Shown here piece by piece: positions 8,939 through 18,282 of a stretch of 64,000 nt of DNA. Each line of letters opens with the position of its first letter. Positions within the stretch are counted from its first letter, which is position 1. The stretch is from the NCBI GenBank assembly GCA_009838525.1, contig VXRJ01000022.1, forward strand, positions 53,451-117,450. The letters are read 5' to 3'. The notes under the pieces are model-generated. The model was not told the DNA's origin, did no database searches, and saw only the letters and a list, made by a program, of their open reading frames with translations. The position numbers and the translations under genes are program-made. This DNA is from Acidobacteriota bacterium. Its GTDB lineage: Bacteria > Acidobacteriota > Vicinamibacteria > Vicinamibacterales > UBA8438.

Positions 8939-11467
8939 TCAGACACCCCAGCCTAACAGAGAACCCACCTGGTAGACGACGAGCGACGCGACGTAGGCCA
9001 GCACCGACATGTACGCGAACATGAAGATTGGCCAGCCCCAGGAACCGGACTCGCGCCGCACGACGCCGATCGTGCTCATGCACTGGCACGCCAGGACGAA
9101 GAAGACCATCAGCGATATTCCGGCGAGCGGCGTCATCAGCGTACTGCCGTCGGGATGCCGCGCCTCCTGCAGCGACGTCCGGAGCGACACGCTTTCCTCA
9201 TCCGCCTCGGCGATGCCGAAGACGATTCCGAGGGTGGAAACGAACACCTCGCGAGCGGCGAAGGCGCCCAGAATGCCCACTCCGATTCGCCAGTCGAAAC
9301 CGAGCGGCTCAATGGTGGGCTCCATCAGGCGGCCTACCCGGCCAGCCACGCTGTAGCGGAGTTGCTCGCCCGCTTCCTGGCCGTCAAGTGCCGCCATCTG
9401 CTCGGCCTGCGCGTCCGCATCGGCCACCGACGCCGCCACCGCAACGCGTTCCGCCTCGTAACGCTGCGCGATCTCCGCGCTCCGGGGGTACGAGAGCAGC
9501 GCCCACAGGATGATCGTCATCGTCAGAATGATCGTGCCGGCATCGATCAGGAACTTGCGGAGCCCGCGCCATGTCGCCAGAAAGACATTGCGCCAGACCG
9601 GCATGCGATACGGGGGCAGTTCCAGCACCAGCGGCAGGCGTGGGCCGTGCAGGACCGTCCGGCGCAGCACGGCGGCGGCGCCGAGAGTCGCCACCACCGA
9701 GACCGCGTACATCGAAAACAGCACGACGGCGCCCGTGCTGAACAGTCCGAACACCCGCCCGCTGCCCGCAAAGACCACCGCGGTCACCAGTGCGAAGACG
9801 GGCAGCCGCGCGCTGCACGAGATCATCGGCAAGGTCAGCATCGTGATCAATCGGTCGCGCCGGCTCTCGATGGTGCGGGTCGCCATTACCCCCGGAATGG
9901 CGCAGGCAAAGCCCGACAGCATCGGAACGAACGCTTTCCCGTGCAGACCGACCCGGCCCATCAGCCGGTCGATGAGAAAGGCGACGCGCGCGAGATAGCC
10001 GGCATCTTCGAGGACGGCGATAAATAACCCGATCATCGCGATCTGAGGGACGAACACGACGACATTGCCAACGCCGGCAATCACGCCATTGACCATCAGG
10101 TCCTGCAGGGCGCCCGCCGGCAACACGCCGGTTACGCCGTTCTGCAGCCAGACGGTTACCGTCTCGATCACGCCGATGAACGGCTCGGACCACGTGAACA
10201 GCGCCTCGAAGAGCAACGCCATCACGACGGCGAACACGCCCAGGCCCCAAAGCCGGTGGGTGAGGACCGAATCAATCCGCTCGGTCCAGACAACGCTGGG
10301 CGCGGCAGCCGGCCGCACGCGCCGCACGTCCGCCACCACCTGCTCGATCCAGCCGTAGCGGGCGGCGATCAGGCCGCGGCCCAACTCCAGTTGCGCGTCC
10401 GCCGCCTGCTGACGCACCGTATCGACCGTCCGGCGTACCCCGTCCGGCAAACCTTCGACGTCATCCTCGTCGGCCGAATGCGACAGGAGTGACCAGACGG
10501 CCCAGGAACGTCGCGCGGCGGGGGTCCGAACGAACCCCGAGCCATCGAGCGACTGTTCCACTTCGCTGACGGCACTCTCGACGGCCGGCGGAAAATCGGA
10601 CCAGGCCACCTCCGGGCGGGCCGCCAGACCGACGGCGCGCGCGATTGCGGCTCGCAGGTCGTCGAGCCCCTCGCCCGTCGTGGCGACCATCGGCACCACT
10701 TCCACACCGAGCCAGTCACCCAGCTTCGACGCGTCCACGTCCACGCCCGCCGCCCGCGCCTCGTCCACCATATTGAGCGCTACGACCACCGGGACACCGG
10801 TCTCGACGATCTGCATCACGAGATACAGGCCACGCTCCAGTGCGGTGGCATCCACGACCACAACGACCGCGTCCGGGTCGTCGCCGCGGCGGCCAAGCAC
10901 CTCGTCGACCGCCACCTGCTCGTCCGGCGAGTAGGTGCTGAGGCTGTAGGTGCCCGGGAGATCGACCACCTCCACGCGCGGGCCGTCCGGCAGGTCGATT
11001 TCACGCGATGCACGCGCCACCGTCACGCCGGGGTAGTTGCCTACCCTGGCGCGGGCGCCGGTCAGCCGGTTGAAGATCGTGGTCTTGCCCGAGTTGGCGT
11101 TACCCGCGACCAGGACGCGCGGCACGCGCCCGCCGATTGTCGCGGCGCGCGCTGGATGCGCGGCAAAGGGAATGGCGCTGCCGTGGGAGTGACCGTCGCC
11201 GTCGGTTGCGCCCGGGGGATCCGCATGCCCGTCGGGCACCAGCGTTACGCCGGCGGCGTCGGCGGATCGGAGACTCAGCAGGTAGCCGCGCAACCGGATC
11301 TCGAGTGGATCCCCAAGCGGCGCCCGGCGCACCATCTCGATCGGCGTCCCCGGCAGCAGCCCCATTTCCATGAGACGGCAGCCGACACGCTGCTCGCAGC
11401 CGACGCGGTGGACTACCGCCGACTGGCCGATGGGTAACTCATCGAGCGTACGAAGCCCCTGATGCAC
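8939..11467 (-). CDS. feoB: FeoA-FeoB fusion, GTP-driven ferrous iron transporter
   Basis: The 842-residue protein starts with a FeoA-like SH3 domain (residues 1-80, with LPIGQSAVV and RLMEMGLLPG) joined by a His/Asp/Gly linker to FeoB. The G domain has G1 GNANSGKT (122-129), G3 DLPGT (169-173) and G4 NMVD (232-235). The membrane part contains the two FeoB gate motifs around GFACAIPGVMATR and MISCSARLPVFALV. FeoB imports Fe2+ across the inner membrane using GTP. In most bacteria FeoA is a separate polypeptide, so the fusion is notable. The GTG start at 11467 has GGGAGG about eleven bases upstream. I saw no convincing Fur box. Confidence 0.95.
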   Translation of the reverse strand: MHQGLRTLDELPIGQSAVVHRVGCEQRVGCRLMEMGLLPGTPIEMVRRAPLGDPLEIRLRGYLLSLRSADAAGVTLVPDGHADPPGATDGDGHSHGSAIPFAAHPARAATIGGRVPRVLVAGNANSGKTTIFNRLTGARARVGNYPGVTVARASREIDLPDGPRVEVVDLPGTYSLSTYSPDEQVAVDEVLGRRGDDPDAVVVVVDATALERGLYLVMQIVETGVPVVVALNMVDEARAAGVDVDASKLGDWLGVEVVPMVATTGEGLDDLRAAIARAVGLAARPEVAWSDFPPAVESAVSEVEQSLDGSGFVRTPAARRSWAVWSLLSHSADEDDVEGLPDGVRRTVDTVRQQAADAQLELGRGLIAARYGWIEQVVADVRRVRPAAAPSVVWTERIDSVLTHRLWGLGVFAVVMALLFEALFTWSEPFIGVIETVTVWLQNGVTGVLPAGALQDLMVNGVIAGVGNVVVFVPQIAMIGLFIAVLEDAGYLARVAFLIDRLMGRVGLHGKAFVPMLSGFACAIPGVMATRTIESRRDRLITMLTLPMISCSARLPVFALVTAVVFAGSGRVFGLFSTGAVVLFSMYAVSVVATLGAAAVLRRTVLHGPRLPLVLELPPYRMPVWRNVFLATWRGLRKFLIDAGTIILTMTIILWALLSYPRSAEIAQRYEAERVAVAASVADADAQAEQMAALDGQEAGEQLRYSVAGRVGRLMEPTIEPLGFDWRIGVGILGAFAAREVFVSTLGIVFGIAEADEESVSLRTSLQEARHPDGSTLMTPLAGISLMVFFVLACQCMSTIGVVRRESGSWGWPIFMFAYMSVLAYVASLVVYQVGSLLGWGV

Positions 11468-11572
11468 CTGAGCGTGCGCCTCCCAGATCAGACTGGATCT
11501 CAGCAGGCAGAGTCTATCTCAGGTTCGAGGCGAGCGTTGCGGACGCGACGGGTCGCTTATCATCAGCAGTCC

Positions 11573-12820
11573 ATGTCCCGCTGTCCCCCGCACAGGCGCT
11601 TGGCCGTCGTGCTTGCCGTCGCCCTCGCCACCCTGGCCTCCTGGGCAGAAGCCAACCCGCGGAACGCACCCGCCACAGCCAGTGCGGAGGACTACGACAC
11701 GACGCTGGCAACCGGCTTCGAGCTGGTCTACAACCTGGATTTCGACGAGGCAATCAACACATTTCAGCGGGCCGTCGCCGAACGGCCGGACCACCCGGCC
11801 CCGTACCGCGCCGTGGCGGTGGCGGCATGGCTGCGGATACTGTTCGAGCGAGGAACGTCGTTACTCGACAGTTATCTTGCGGGATCGATGTACGGCCCCT
11901 CCGGTGAGTTCGACGATCCTCCGGAGGAACTTGCCCGGACCTTCGAGCAGCACGCTGCCCACGCGATCCGGCTGGCGGAGGCAGCGGTCAGGGAGGATCC
12001 GCGCGATCCCGACGCCCACTACGAACTGGGTGTCGCGGTGGCGCTCGACGCGTCATACCGCGCCTCAATCCTGCGGGAACCGTTCCAGGCGTTGCGGTCC
12101 GCCCGCCGCGCCTACCTGGCGCACGACCGGGTCCTGGAGCTGGACCCCGGGTACCACGACGCCAAGATGCTGGTCGGCCTCTACCGCTACATCGTCTCCG
12201 TCCTCCCGCGCCCCCTCCGGTGGATGGCGTACCTCGTCGGTTTCGACGGCGGGAAACCAGAGGCGATCCGGATACTGGCGGACGCGGCCAGACGGTCGAC
12301 CCAGGTGCGGACCGAGGCGCAGTTTGCGCTGGCGATGATCTACAACCGGGAGCGGGAGTTCCGCCGCGCTCATGGGGTCCTGAACAACCTGCGGCGAAGC
12401 TTCCCCCGAAACCGGCTGTTATGGATCGAAACCGGTTCCACCTGGCTCCGCGACGGCCGGCCGGCGCTCGCCGAACTGATCCTGTCCCACGGCTTCCGGC
12501 GTCTGGAGCGCGACCATCGAGACCGGATGATGGGCGAGGACGCCATCTGGCGATTGAAGCGGGGTACCGCGCTCGTCGGGCTGGGCGAAGGCGACCTGGC
12601 GCGGCCCGATCTCGTCCTCGCCGCGCGCGACGGCGCCGCCAGTTGGGTTCGAGGCCGTGCCCACCTGGAGCTCGGAAAAGTCCACGACCTTGCCGGCGAT
12701 CACCAGAGCGCGCGGGGCCACTATGTCCGCGGCGGACAGATCTGCACTCAGGCGGGCGACCGGGGATGCGCGCGCTGGGCGGACTGGTACCGCGAGTACC
12801 CGTACAGGGGACCCCGCTAG
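11573..12820 (+). CDS. Secreted tetratricopeptide-repeat protein
   Basis: The 415-residue protein has a signal peptide ending near ASWAEA and helical repeats of TPR type, for example the stretch beginning FELVYNLDFDEAINTFQRAV and the following ERPDHPAPYRA. Such proteins usually act as extracytoplasmic scaffolds; no enzymatic domain is visible. The ATG at 11573 is chosen because the signal peptide begins there. The frame is open back to 11462, but that would overlap the divergent feoAB gene. The roughly 105 bases between the two divergent starts must hold both promoters. Confidence 0.65.
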   Translation: MSRCPPHRRLAVVLAVALATLASWAEANPRNAPATASAEDYDTTLATGFELVYNLDFDEAINTFQRAVAERPDHPAPYRAVAVAAWLRILFERGTSLLDSYLAGSMYGPSGEFDDPPEELARTFEQHAAHAIRLAEAAVREDPRDPDAHYELGVAVALDASYRASILREPFQALRSARRAYLAHDRVLELDPGYHDAKMLVGLYRYIVSVLPRPLRWMAYLVGFDGGKPEAIRILADAARRSTQVRTEAQFALAMIYNREREFRRAHGVLNNLRRSFPRNRLLWIETGSTWLRDGRPALAELILSHGFRRLERDHRDRMMGEDAIWRLKRGTALVGLGEGDLARPDLVLAARDGAASWVRGRAHLELGKVHDLAGDHQSARGHYVRGGQICTQAGDRGCARWADWYREYPYRGPR

Positions 12821-12914
12821 CGCGCCGTGCCCGGCGCGTTGGAAGTTCCGCTGGCGCAAGCGCCTAGCAGCCCGTGGTTAAGCTCGTACAGACGACCCGA
12901 CGGATGAGATTGAA

Positions 12915-12989
12915 TGGTAGCGGTACGGGGATTCGAACCCCGGTCCCGTGGCTGAGAACCACGTATCCTAACCCCTAGACGATACCGCC
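12915..12989 (-). tRNA. tRNA-Glu (anticodon CTC)
   Basis: Read on the minus strand, the 75 bases fold as a complete tRNA. The acceptor stem is GGCGGTA with TACCGCT (the first pair is G-U). The D arm contains CTAGGGGTTAGG. The anticodon stem CGTGG/CCACG carries the loop TTCTCAG. The T arm contains GGTTCGAAT between GGGG-type stems. The anticodon CTC and the overall sequence fit glutamate. The CCA end is encoded. There is no variable-arm extension. Confidence 0.95.
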
Positions 12990-13025
12990 ACAGGCCGTCG
13001 AGAACGGAAGAATTCTACCAACTCT

Positions 13026-13679
13026 CTAGCGGTCGCCGCCACTCGACAGCAACGCGTCGATCGCCGCCTGCGCCTCCGGGCTGACCGGGTCGTCGGCCGC
13101 GATGGCACGGTACGCCGCAAGCGCGCTGTCGACATCCTGCTTCGCTTCGTAGGCGTGACCAATCTGCAGATGCAGGGCGGTCAGGCCGGGTACGCTCGCA
13201 AGCACGGCCTGGTACGCCTCGATTGCAGCGTCGAAATCGCCGTTCTCGAAGTGGGCATCGGCGGCATCGAGCGCCGCCTCCAACTCGTCACCGCGCAGGT
13301 TGGCGAGTACGCCGGTGGAAGGCGCGGGCGGATGAAACGGATCCACCTCCATCACGAAACCGACCCGGGCGTTGCCGCTGGCGCTGATGTTGGCGAACCC
13401 CTGCACCGGCTCGTAGCCGCGACGACGGACCATGAAGAGCCACCGCCCGGACTCCAGGCCGACGAACGAGAAACGCCCCGAGTCGTTCGTCACCCCCGCA
13501 ACATTGCGTTGCGTGCGCGGGTTCTCTCCGACCACCTCCGCGCCGACGATCGGCTCGCCCGCTATATCCCGCACGGTTCCGGTTATGAAGCCGGGCTGCG
13601 CCTCGGCAGGTGGAGCAAGCACCACCAGAAACGAACCAGCGACCAATAACGCCGACGTGACGACAGCTACTCTCGACAT
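13026..13679 (-). CDS. Secreted carboxypeptidase-regulatory-like plus TPR protein
   Basis: The 217-residue protein has a signal peptide ending PAEA. A carboxypeptidase regulatory-like beta domain follows (ITGTVRDIAGEPIVGAEV, then SGRFSFVGLESGRW). After it come TPR-like helices (FENGDFDAAIEAYQAVLASV, then KQDVDSALAAYRAIAADD). The start at 13679 is supported by GAGGGG about six bases upstream. It has the same domain order as the larger protein at 19759-20751, so the two are likely paralogues. The function is probably scaffolding or binding at the cell surface; no catalytic motif is visible. It is divergent from the hydrolase at 13751. Confidence 0.7.
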   Translation of the reverse strand: MSRVAVVTSALLVAGSFLVVLAPPAEAQPGFITGTVRDIAGEPIVGAEVVGENPRTQRNVAGVTNDSGRFSFVGLESGRWLFMVRRRGYEPVQGFANISASGNARVGFVMEVDPFHPPAPSTGVLANLRGDELEAALDAADAHFENGDFDAAIEAYQAVLASVPGLTALHLQIGHAYEAKQDVDSALAAYRAIAADDPVSPEAQAAIDALLSSGGDR

Positions 13680-13750
13680 ACGGTGCCCCTCAGGCTGATA
13701 GCACGGATCAGCCAGTATACACTCGGAAACGGCCACCCGGAACCCCAGCG

Positions 13751-14968
13751 ATGCCCCTGATCCACCCATGCCTTCGGACCGCCGCGGCAACGGCCACGTT
13801 CCTCGCGGCCGGCCTGATCTCCAGCGTGGCGACCGGGCAGCCGGAACGCTCCATCACTGTCGACAGCGCTCGTCTGGCGCGGATCGGCACGGTCGTTCAA
13901 GAAGCGATTCAGGCCGGCGATCTCCCCGGCGCCGTCGTGCTGGTGAGCCATCGCGGCCGGACCATCTACCGGGAAGCCATCGGACTGCGTTCAATCCGCC
14001 CGGAACGTGAGGCGATGACCGCCGAAACGCTATTCGACGTGGCGTCGCTCACCAAGGTCGTGGCGACCGCCCCGAGCGTAATGGCGCTTGTCGAGGATGG
14101 CGCACTGCGCCTGCGTGACCCCGTCGCGCTCCACCTGCCTGGCTTCGAGCGCCATGGCAAGGAAGCAATCACGATCGAGCAGTTGCTGACGCATGTCTCG
14201 GGACTCCGGCCGGACTTGCCGCTCGACGAGGAGTTCGAGGGAACCGGCGAGGCGCTGCGGCGAATCCTCGACGAACAACTCCAGTCCCCCCCCGGGGAGC
14301 GCTTCATCTACAGCGACCTCAACTTCATTCTGCTGGGCGCCATCGTGGAACGCGTGAGCGGGCAAACGCTGGACGCCTTTGCCGGGGAACGGCTGTTCGA
14401 CCCGATCGGCATGCGGGAGACCATGTTCCAGCCGCCGGCGGACGCCGCCGCCCGGACCGCGCCAACCGAGGCATGCACGCCGCTCGGATGGCCCTGCGGC
14501 GGTCCCGACGGGGTCATGCTGCGCGGCACGGTCCACGATCCGACGGCGCGCCGGATGGGCGGCGTGGCCGGGCACGCCGGGCTGTTCTCGACGGCGGACG
14601 ACCTCGCCCGGTTCGGCGCCATGCTGCTCGCACGCGGCCGAACGGCGGACGGAACCCGCGCCGTGCTCTCACCGCTGACCGTCGACCGGATGGCCGCTCC
14701 GTCGACGCCCCCGGCACTGTCGATCCGGCGCGGCCTGGGCTGGGATCTCGATTCACCCTACTCGTCGGCGCGCGGCGATCTCTTCCCGGCGACGCGATCG
14801 TACGGCCATACCGGGTTCACCGGGACGTCGATCTGGATCGACCCGGAGACCGAGACGGTGGTCGTGTTCCTGTCGAATCGGGTCCATCCGGACGGTGGGG
14901 GAAGCGTCGTGGCGCTACGGGGACGGGTCGCGACCCTCGCAGCCGCCGCGGTCAGCACGGTGCGCTAG
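13751..14968 (+). CDS. Secreted beta-lactamase-family serine hydrolase
   Basis: The 405-residue protein has a signal peptide and the class C beta-lactamase/DD-peptidase fold motifs: SLTK (SxxK nucleophile) at about 99-102, YSD (YxN-type) at about 187-189, and HTG near the C-terminus in GHTGFTG. The family includes esterases, D-aminopeptidases and penicillin-binding proteins. Nothing here shows that it destroys beta-lactams, so a general serine hydrolase is the safest call. The acyl-enzyme chemistry is expected in the periplasm. It is divergent from the gene at 13679 across 71 bases. Confidence 0.85.
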   Translation: MPLIHPCLRTAAATATFLAAGLISSVATGQPERSITVDSARLARIGTVVQEAIQAGDLPGAVVLVSHRGRTIYREAIGLRSIRPEREAMTAETLFDVASLTKVVATAPSVMALVEDGALRLRDPVALHLPGFERHGKEAITIEQLLTHVSGLRPDLPLDEEFEGTGEALRRILDEQLQSPPGERFIYSDLNFILLGAIVERVSGQTLDAFAGERLFDPIGMRETMFQPPADAAARTAPTEACTPLGWPCGGPDGVMLRGTVHDPTARRMGGVAGHAGLFSTADDLARFGAMLLARGRTADGTRAVLSPLTVDRMAAPSTPPALSIRRGLGWDLDSPYSSARGDLFPATRSYGHTGFTGTSIWIDPETETVVVFLSNRVHPDGGGSVVALRGRVATLAAAAVSTVR

Positions 14969-14987
14969 CAGCCCGGCCGGCGCCCGA

Positions 14988-15404
14988 CTACATCTGGTAG
15001 AGCATCCAGTACACGACTACGCCGCTGATCGAGACGTAGATCCAGATCGGCAGCGTCCAGCGTGCGATCGCCACGTGCCGGTCGAACCGTTCGCGCAGCG
15101 CGTGCATCACGGCGAGCGTGACGAGCGGGACAATCACGACCGCCAGCACCGCATGGGTGATCAGGACCGTGAAGTAGACGAGCCGTATGGGACCCTCGCG
15201 CGTAAACGGCACGGAGCCCACTTCCAGGTGATAGATGACGTACGAAACCAGGAAGATGATCGACACGGAAACCGCGCCCAGCATGCAGGCGCGGTGGCGA
15301 CCGACGTGGCCGGCGCGGATCGAGAGGTATCCGGCCGACAGCAGGATGCCGGACGTCGCGTTCAGAGTAGCGTTCAGGTGAGGGAGCCAGGTTACGTCCA
15401 GCAT
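14988..15404 (-). CDS. DUF420 membrane protein (cytochrome oxidase assembly-type)
   Basis: The 138-residue protein is almost entirely membrane-embedded, with about four segments and the DUF420 pattern: LNATSGILL near the start, then YHLEVGSVPFTREGPIRLVYFTVL and a HAVLAVVIVPLV helix. DUF420 proteins (CtaM/YozB type) are found near haem-copper oxidase genes and help in oxidase maturation. Here the gene is the last of a run with ctaA and ctaB on the same strand, which supports that role. The 69-base gap before it is wider than the others in the run. Confidence 0.8.
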   Translation of the reverse strand: MLDVTWLPHLNATLNATSGILLSAGYLSIRAGHVGRHRACMLGAVSVSIIFLVSYVIYHLEVGSVPFTREGPIRLVYFTVLITHAVLAVVIVPLVTLAVMHALRERFDRHVAIARWTLPIWIYVSISGVVVYWMLYQM

Positions 15405-15473
15405 GGCGTCACCACGAGTTGTCCCACGAATCGTCCCGCGACGTCGGACCGGGTTCTCCCGACCCGCGGGCCA

Positions 15474-16373
15474 TCACATCATGCGTGCGACGAGCATTGC
15501 GCTCCATAGCACGGGCAGATAGACGAGCGACCCGACGAACAGCGCGCGGGCGCGCCATTCGGTCCGCCGGTGGAGGAAAAGGGCCGCCAACAACACGAAG
15601 AAACACCCAAGCGGCGCCGCTACCGCCAGGTAACCCGTTCCCGCGAGGCCGACGAACACCGGCGCCAGACTTACCGGCACGAGCGCCGTCGCGTAGCCGA
15701 GAGCATGTCGGGCCGTCCGCCCTCCGTCCGGGTCGCGGGCCGCCAGGAGCGGGAGGCCGGCGCGGTCGTAGTCGTCACGGTAGAGCCAGCACAGCGCGTG
15801 AAAATGCGGCAGCTGCCAGAAGAAGACAATCCCGAACAGCACCAGCGCCTCCACGCCGAGCGTGCCGCGCGCCGCGGCCCACCCGATCACCGGCGGAAGC
15901 GCACCCGGCACGGCGCCGATCACCGTCGCCCAGGCGGTTCGGCGCTTGAGGGGTGTGTAGATCCAGACGTAGCTCAGCAGCGTCGCCAGCGCGACCGTCG
16001 CGGCAAGCGGATGCACCCACAACGCCAGGTCGAGCAGACCTACCCCACCGAGCAGAACACCGAACAGACGAGCCTCCAACGGCGTGACGTGACTCGCCGG
16101 CAGCGGACGCTGCCGGGTCCGTGCCATGCACCCATCAATGTCCCGCTCATCCACCTGATTCAGCGCGGCGGCGCTCCCCGCCACCAGCGCCGTCCCTGCC
16201 AACAGGTGGAGCGTCGCCACGAGATCGAGCGGACCCGCCATCCCCAGCCAGTAGCCGACGCCGGCCGACGCAACCACCAGCGAGTTGAGGCGCGGCTTTG
16301 CCAGCGCAAGAAAATGGACCGCGCGATGAGGCGCGGCAACAAGAGCCAGCGCGCCGGCGCGCAACGCGCTCAC
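15474..16373 (-). CDS. ctaB: Protohaem IX farnesyltransferase (haem O synthase)
   Basis: The enzyme attaches farnesyl diphosphate to protohaem, making haem O for cytochrome oxidase. The 299-residue membrane protein has the UbiA-family acidic motif LNQVDERDID at about 71-80 followed by RTRQRPLP, and the second conserved region WLYRDDYDRAGLPLL. The length is normal for the family. Its ATG overlaps the TGA of ctaA by four bases (ATGA), so synthesis of the two enzymes is probably coupled and haem O would pass directly to haem A formation. Confidence 0.93.
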   Translation of the reverse strand: MSALRAGALALVAAPHRAVHFLALAKPRLNSLVVASAGVGYWLGMAGPLDLVATLHLLAGTALVAGSAAALNQVDERDIDGCMARTRQRPLPASHVTPLEARLFGVLLGGVGLLDLALWVHPLAATVALATLLSYVWIYTPLKRRTAWATVIGAVPGALPPVIGWAAARGTLGVEALVLFGIVFFWQLPHFHALCWLYRDDYDRAGLPLLAARDPDGGRTARHALGYATALVPVSLAPVFVGLAGTGYLAVAAPLGCFFVLLAALFLHRRTEWRARALFVGSLVYLPVLWSAMLVARMM

Positions 16374-17380
16374 GCGGGAGACTCCGATCCGGCTCGCAGC
16401 CTCCCGGCCGCGATCGATGACCCCGCGAGGCGATCGTCAGCCGCGTCCGTGAACCATCCGCGATGGACCCGCAAGGCCAGGACGACTGACGTTACGAGGA
16501 GCAGGGCGCCAACCGAAACGTGCGCCGTGTTGATCGCCACCTGCCGGCTGCTCCACACCGTCCATCCACCCAGACCCACCTGTACGACGACCAGCGCGCA
16601 GAGCAGCATCGACGGCCGCGCGAGCTCTGCCCGCGTCCCGTGGTGGTGCAGCGCATGCGCGGCGGTCGCGAAGACGAGCGCGGTCGTCAGCACCGCCCCG
16701 ACGCGGTGTGCGTAGTGGATGGCGATCGCGCTGGTCCACTCCGGCGGAACGAGGCCTCCGAACACGAGCGGAAAATCAGGAATAGCCAGTCCCGCACCGG
16801 TATGCCGCATCGTGGCTCCGACCAGGATCTGCAAGTAGATGACAGCCGGCAGCAAGACGGCCAGCCGTGCGAGGATCGGGTCGGCGCCGGACGGCGCATC
16901 CGGTCCGTCTGCCGCGCCGGCCCGACCGCGGTAGCGGTCATGCCAACCGGGCGACGTGAAGATGGCCAGGCTGACGATGAGCGTGAAGAAGAGCTGCGCC
17001 AGTCCGGCGTGACTAATCGAGATCGGCGCCGGCAGGAAATAGAGGACGGTAATCCCTCCCAGTATCCCCTGCACGACCACCGCCGCGAGCGCAATCCAGC
17101 CGAGTCGGCGCACCCACCGGCGCGGCTCGACCCGCGCGAGCCAGATCGCCAGACCGATGGTCAGCATGCCGACAACGCTCGCGATCAACCGGTGGCCATG
17201 CTCGTAGAAGATCCCTCCCACCATGCCGGAGAGAGGGAACGCGAACATGAAGTAGCCGTACGTGTTCGGCCAGTCCGGCACGGCAAGGCCGGAACCGGTG
17301 CTCGTGACCAGACCTCCGGCCGTTATCAGCAGGAGCGACGCCACGGCCAGGAGCCGGGTGTAGCGATGCAGCCAGCGCAC
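16370..17380 (-). CDS. ctaA: Haem A synthase
   Basis: CtaA oxidises haem O to haem A in the inner membrane. The 336-residue product has about eight transmembrane segments, the two-fold motif TGSGLAVPDWPNTYG and HTGAGLAIPDFP, and haem-ligand histidines in YEHGHRLIAS and HYAHRVGA. The frame is open upstream into the preceding gene, so I place the start at the GTG at 17380, 26 bases after that gene, giving an N-terminus RWLHRYTRLLAVAS that matches the family. The ribosome-binding site is weak. It overlaps ctaB by four bases. Confidence 0.9.
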   Translation of the reverse strand: MRWLHRYTRLLAVASLLLITAGGLVTSTGSGLAVPDWPNTYGYFMFAFPLSGMVGGIFYEHGHRLIASVVGMLTIGLAIWLARVEPRRWVRRLGWIALAAVVVQGILGGITVLYFLPAPISISHAGLAQLFFTLIVSLAIFTSPGWHDRYRGRAGAADGPDAPSGADPILARLAVLLPAVIYLQILVGATMRHTGAGLAIPDFPLVFGGLVPPEWTSAIAIHYAHRVGAVLTTALVFATAAHALHHHGTRAELARPSMLLCALVVVQVGLGGWTVWSSRQVAINTAHVSVGALLLVTSVVLALRVHRGWFTDAADDRLAGSSIAAGRLRAGSESPA

Positions 17381-17405
17381 CTCGCGCCCCCGCCGCCCGC
17401 CGCAA

Positions 17406-18185
17406 TCAGCCGGCGCTGAAGCTGAACGACAGCTCCGCGGTGGCGCCGTCGCCGACGGTGATGCTCTGCGTCTGCGCGCCGAGCATCTCGTGCCACGCCT
17501 CGACCACGTAGTCGCCGGCCGGCAGGTTCGAGATGTCGAAGCCGCCGTCCGAGCCGGTGGTGGCGAAGTACGGATGCGGAAGCACGCCAACGTAGGCGTT
17601 CATCCAGCCATGGACGTCGCACTTGAACGGCACCATCACCTCGGCCTCATCGAACGTGCGGTCCATGGTCATCCCCTGGATCGGCTGGCCGGTATTGAAC
17701 TCGGGGTTGGCAGCCGGCGTGGCATGGATGTTGTGCAGCGTCGGGTCGGAGTTCTGGATTGTCACCGTCTGGCCCACCTGCACGCCGAAAACGTGCGGCG
17801 TGTAGCGGCAGCCCTGCTGATCGAGGAGCATCGGCTCGCTCGGCGTCGGATACGTCCCGGAGATGCCTTCCTTCACGTAAACGAAGACATTGCCGAAACC
17901 GCCACCGTCGCCGACGACGTAGTAGTCGGTTTCGGTGTCGGTCGCCTCCATGACGCAGACCGGGTCGGAGTTCATCCGGATGGTCTCGGCTGGTGGCGGA
18001 GTGCCGTCGAAAGTGACGGTGCCGGTGATGCGGCTGGTGCCGGTGGCGCCGGCCGCCATGCTGGCGGCGCCCCCCCCCGCTTCCGGAATCACCGAAACGG
18101 GCGGTACATCGGAACGGCGGCTGCACGCGACTGCCGTCGCGATCGCCGCGATTAGGACGACGGTCCAGATTGTTCGCTGTCGCAT
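17406..18185 (-). CDS. Cupredoxin-like lipoprotein with carboxypeptidase-regulatory-like end
   Basis: The 259-residue protein has a lipoprotein signal (lipobox ATAVAC). A cupredoxin-like domain has possible copper ligands in LHNIH and in KCDVHGWM (Cys, His, Met). The C-terminal strand set begins TTGSDGGFDISNLPAGDY, typical of a carboxypeptidase-regulatory-like fold. The ATG at 18185 has AGGAGAG about eight bases upstream. The position just before ctaA and ctaB suggests a role in electron transfer or copper supply to the terminal oxidase. That is inferred from context, as copper binding cannot be shown from sequence alone. Confidence 0.7.
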   Translation of the reverse strand: MRQRTIWTVVLIAAIATAVACSRRSDVPPVSVIPEAGGGAASMAAGATGTSRITGTVTFDGTPPPAETIRMNSDPVCVMEATDTETDYYVVGDGGGFGNVFVYVKEGISGTYPTPSEPMLLDQQGCRYTPHVFGVQVGQTVTIQNSDPTLHNIHATPAANPEFNTGQPIQGMTMDRTFDEAEVMVPFKCDVHGWMNAYVGVLPHPYFATTGSDGGFDISNLPAGDYVVEAWHEMLGAQTQSITVGDGATAELSFSFSAG

Positions 18186-18282
18186 CAAACTTCTCTCCTG
18201 CACGGTGTGAACTGAAACGGGAACGGCCACAGTGACGGTTGCGGACCGCGACACACGTCTATCCCGGTAATTATAACCGGGA

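Noticed and set aside
13751..14968. Beta-lactam resistance gene
   Set aside because: The motifs fit the wider serine-hydrolase family equally well, and nothing shows beta-lactam hydrolysis.
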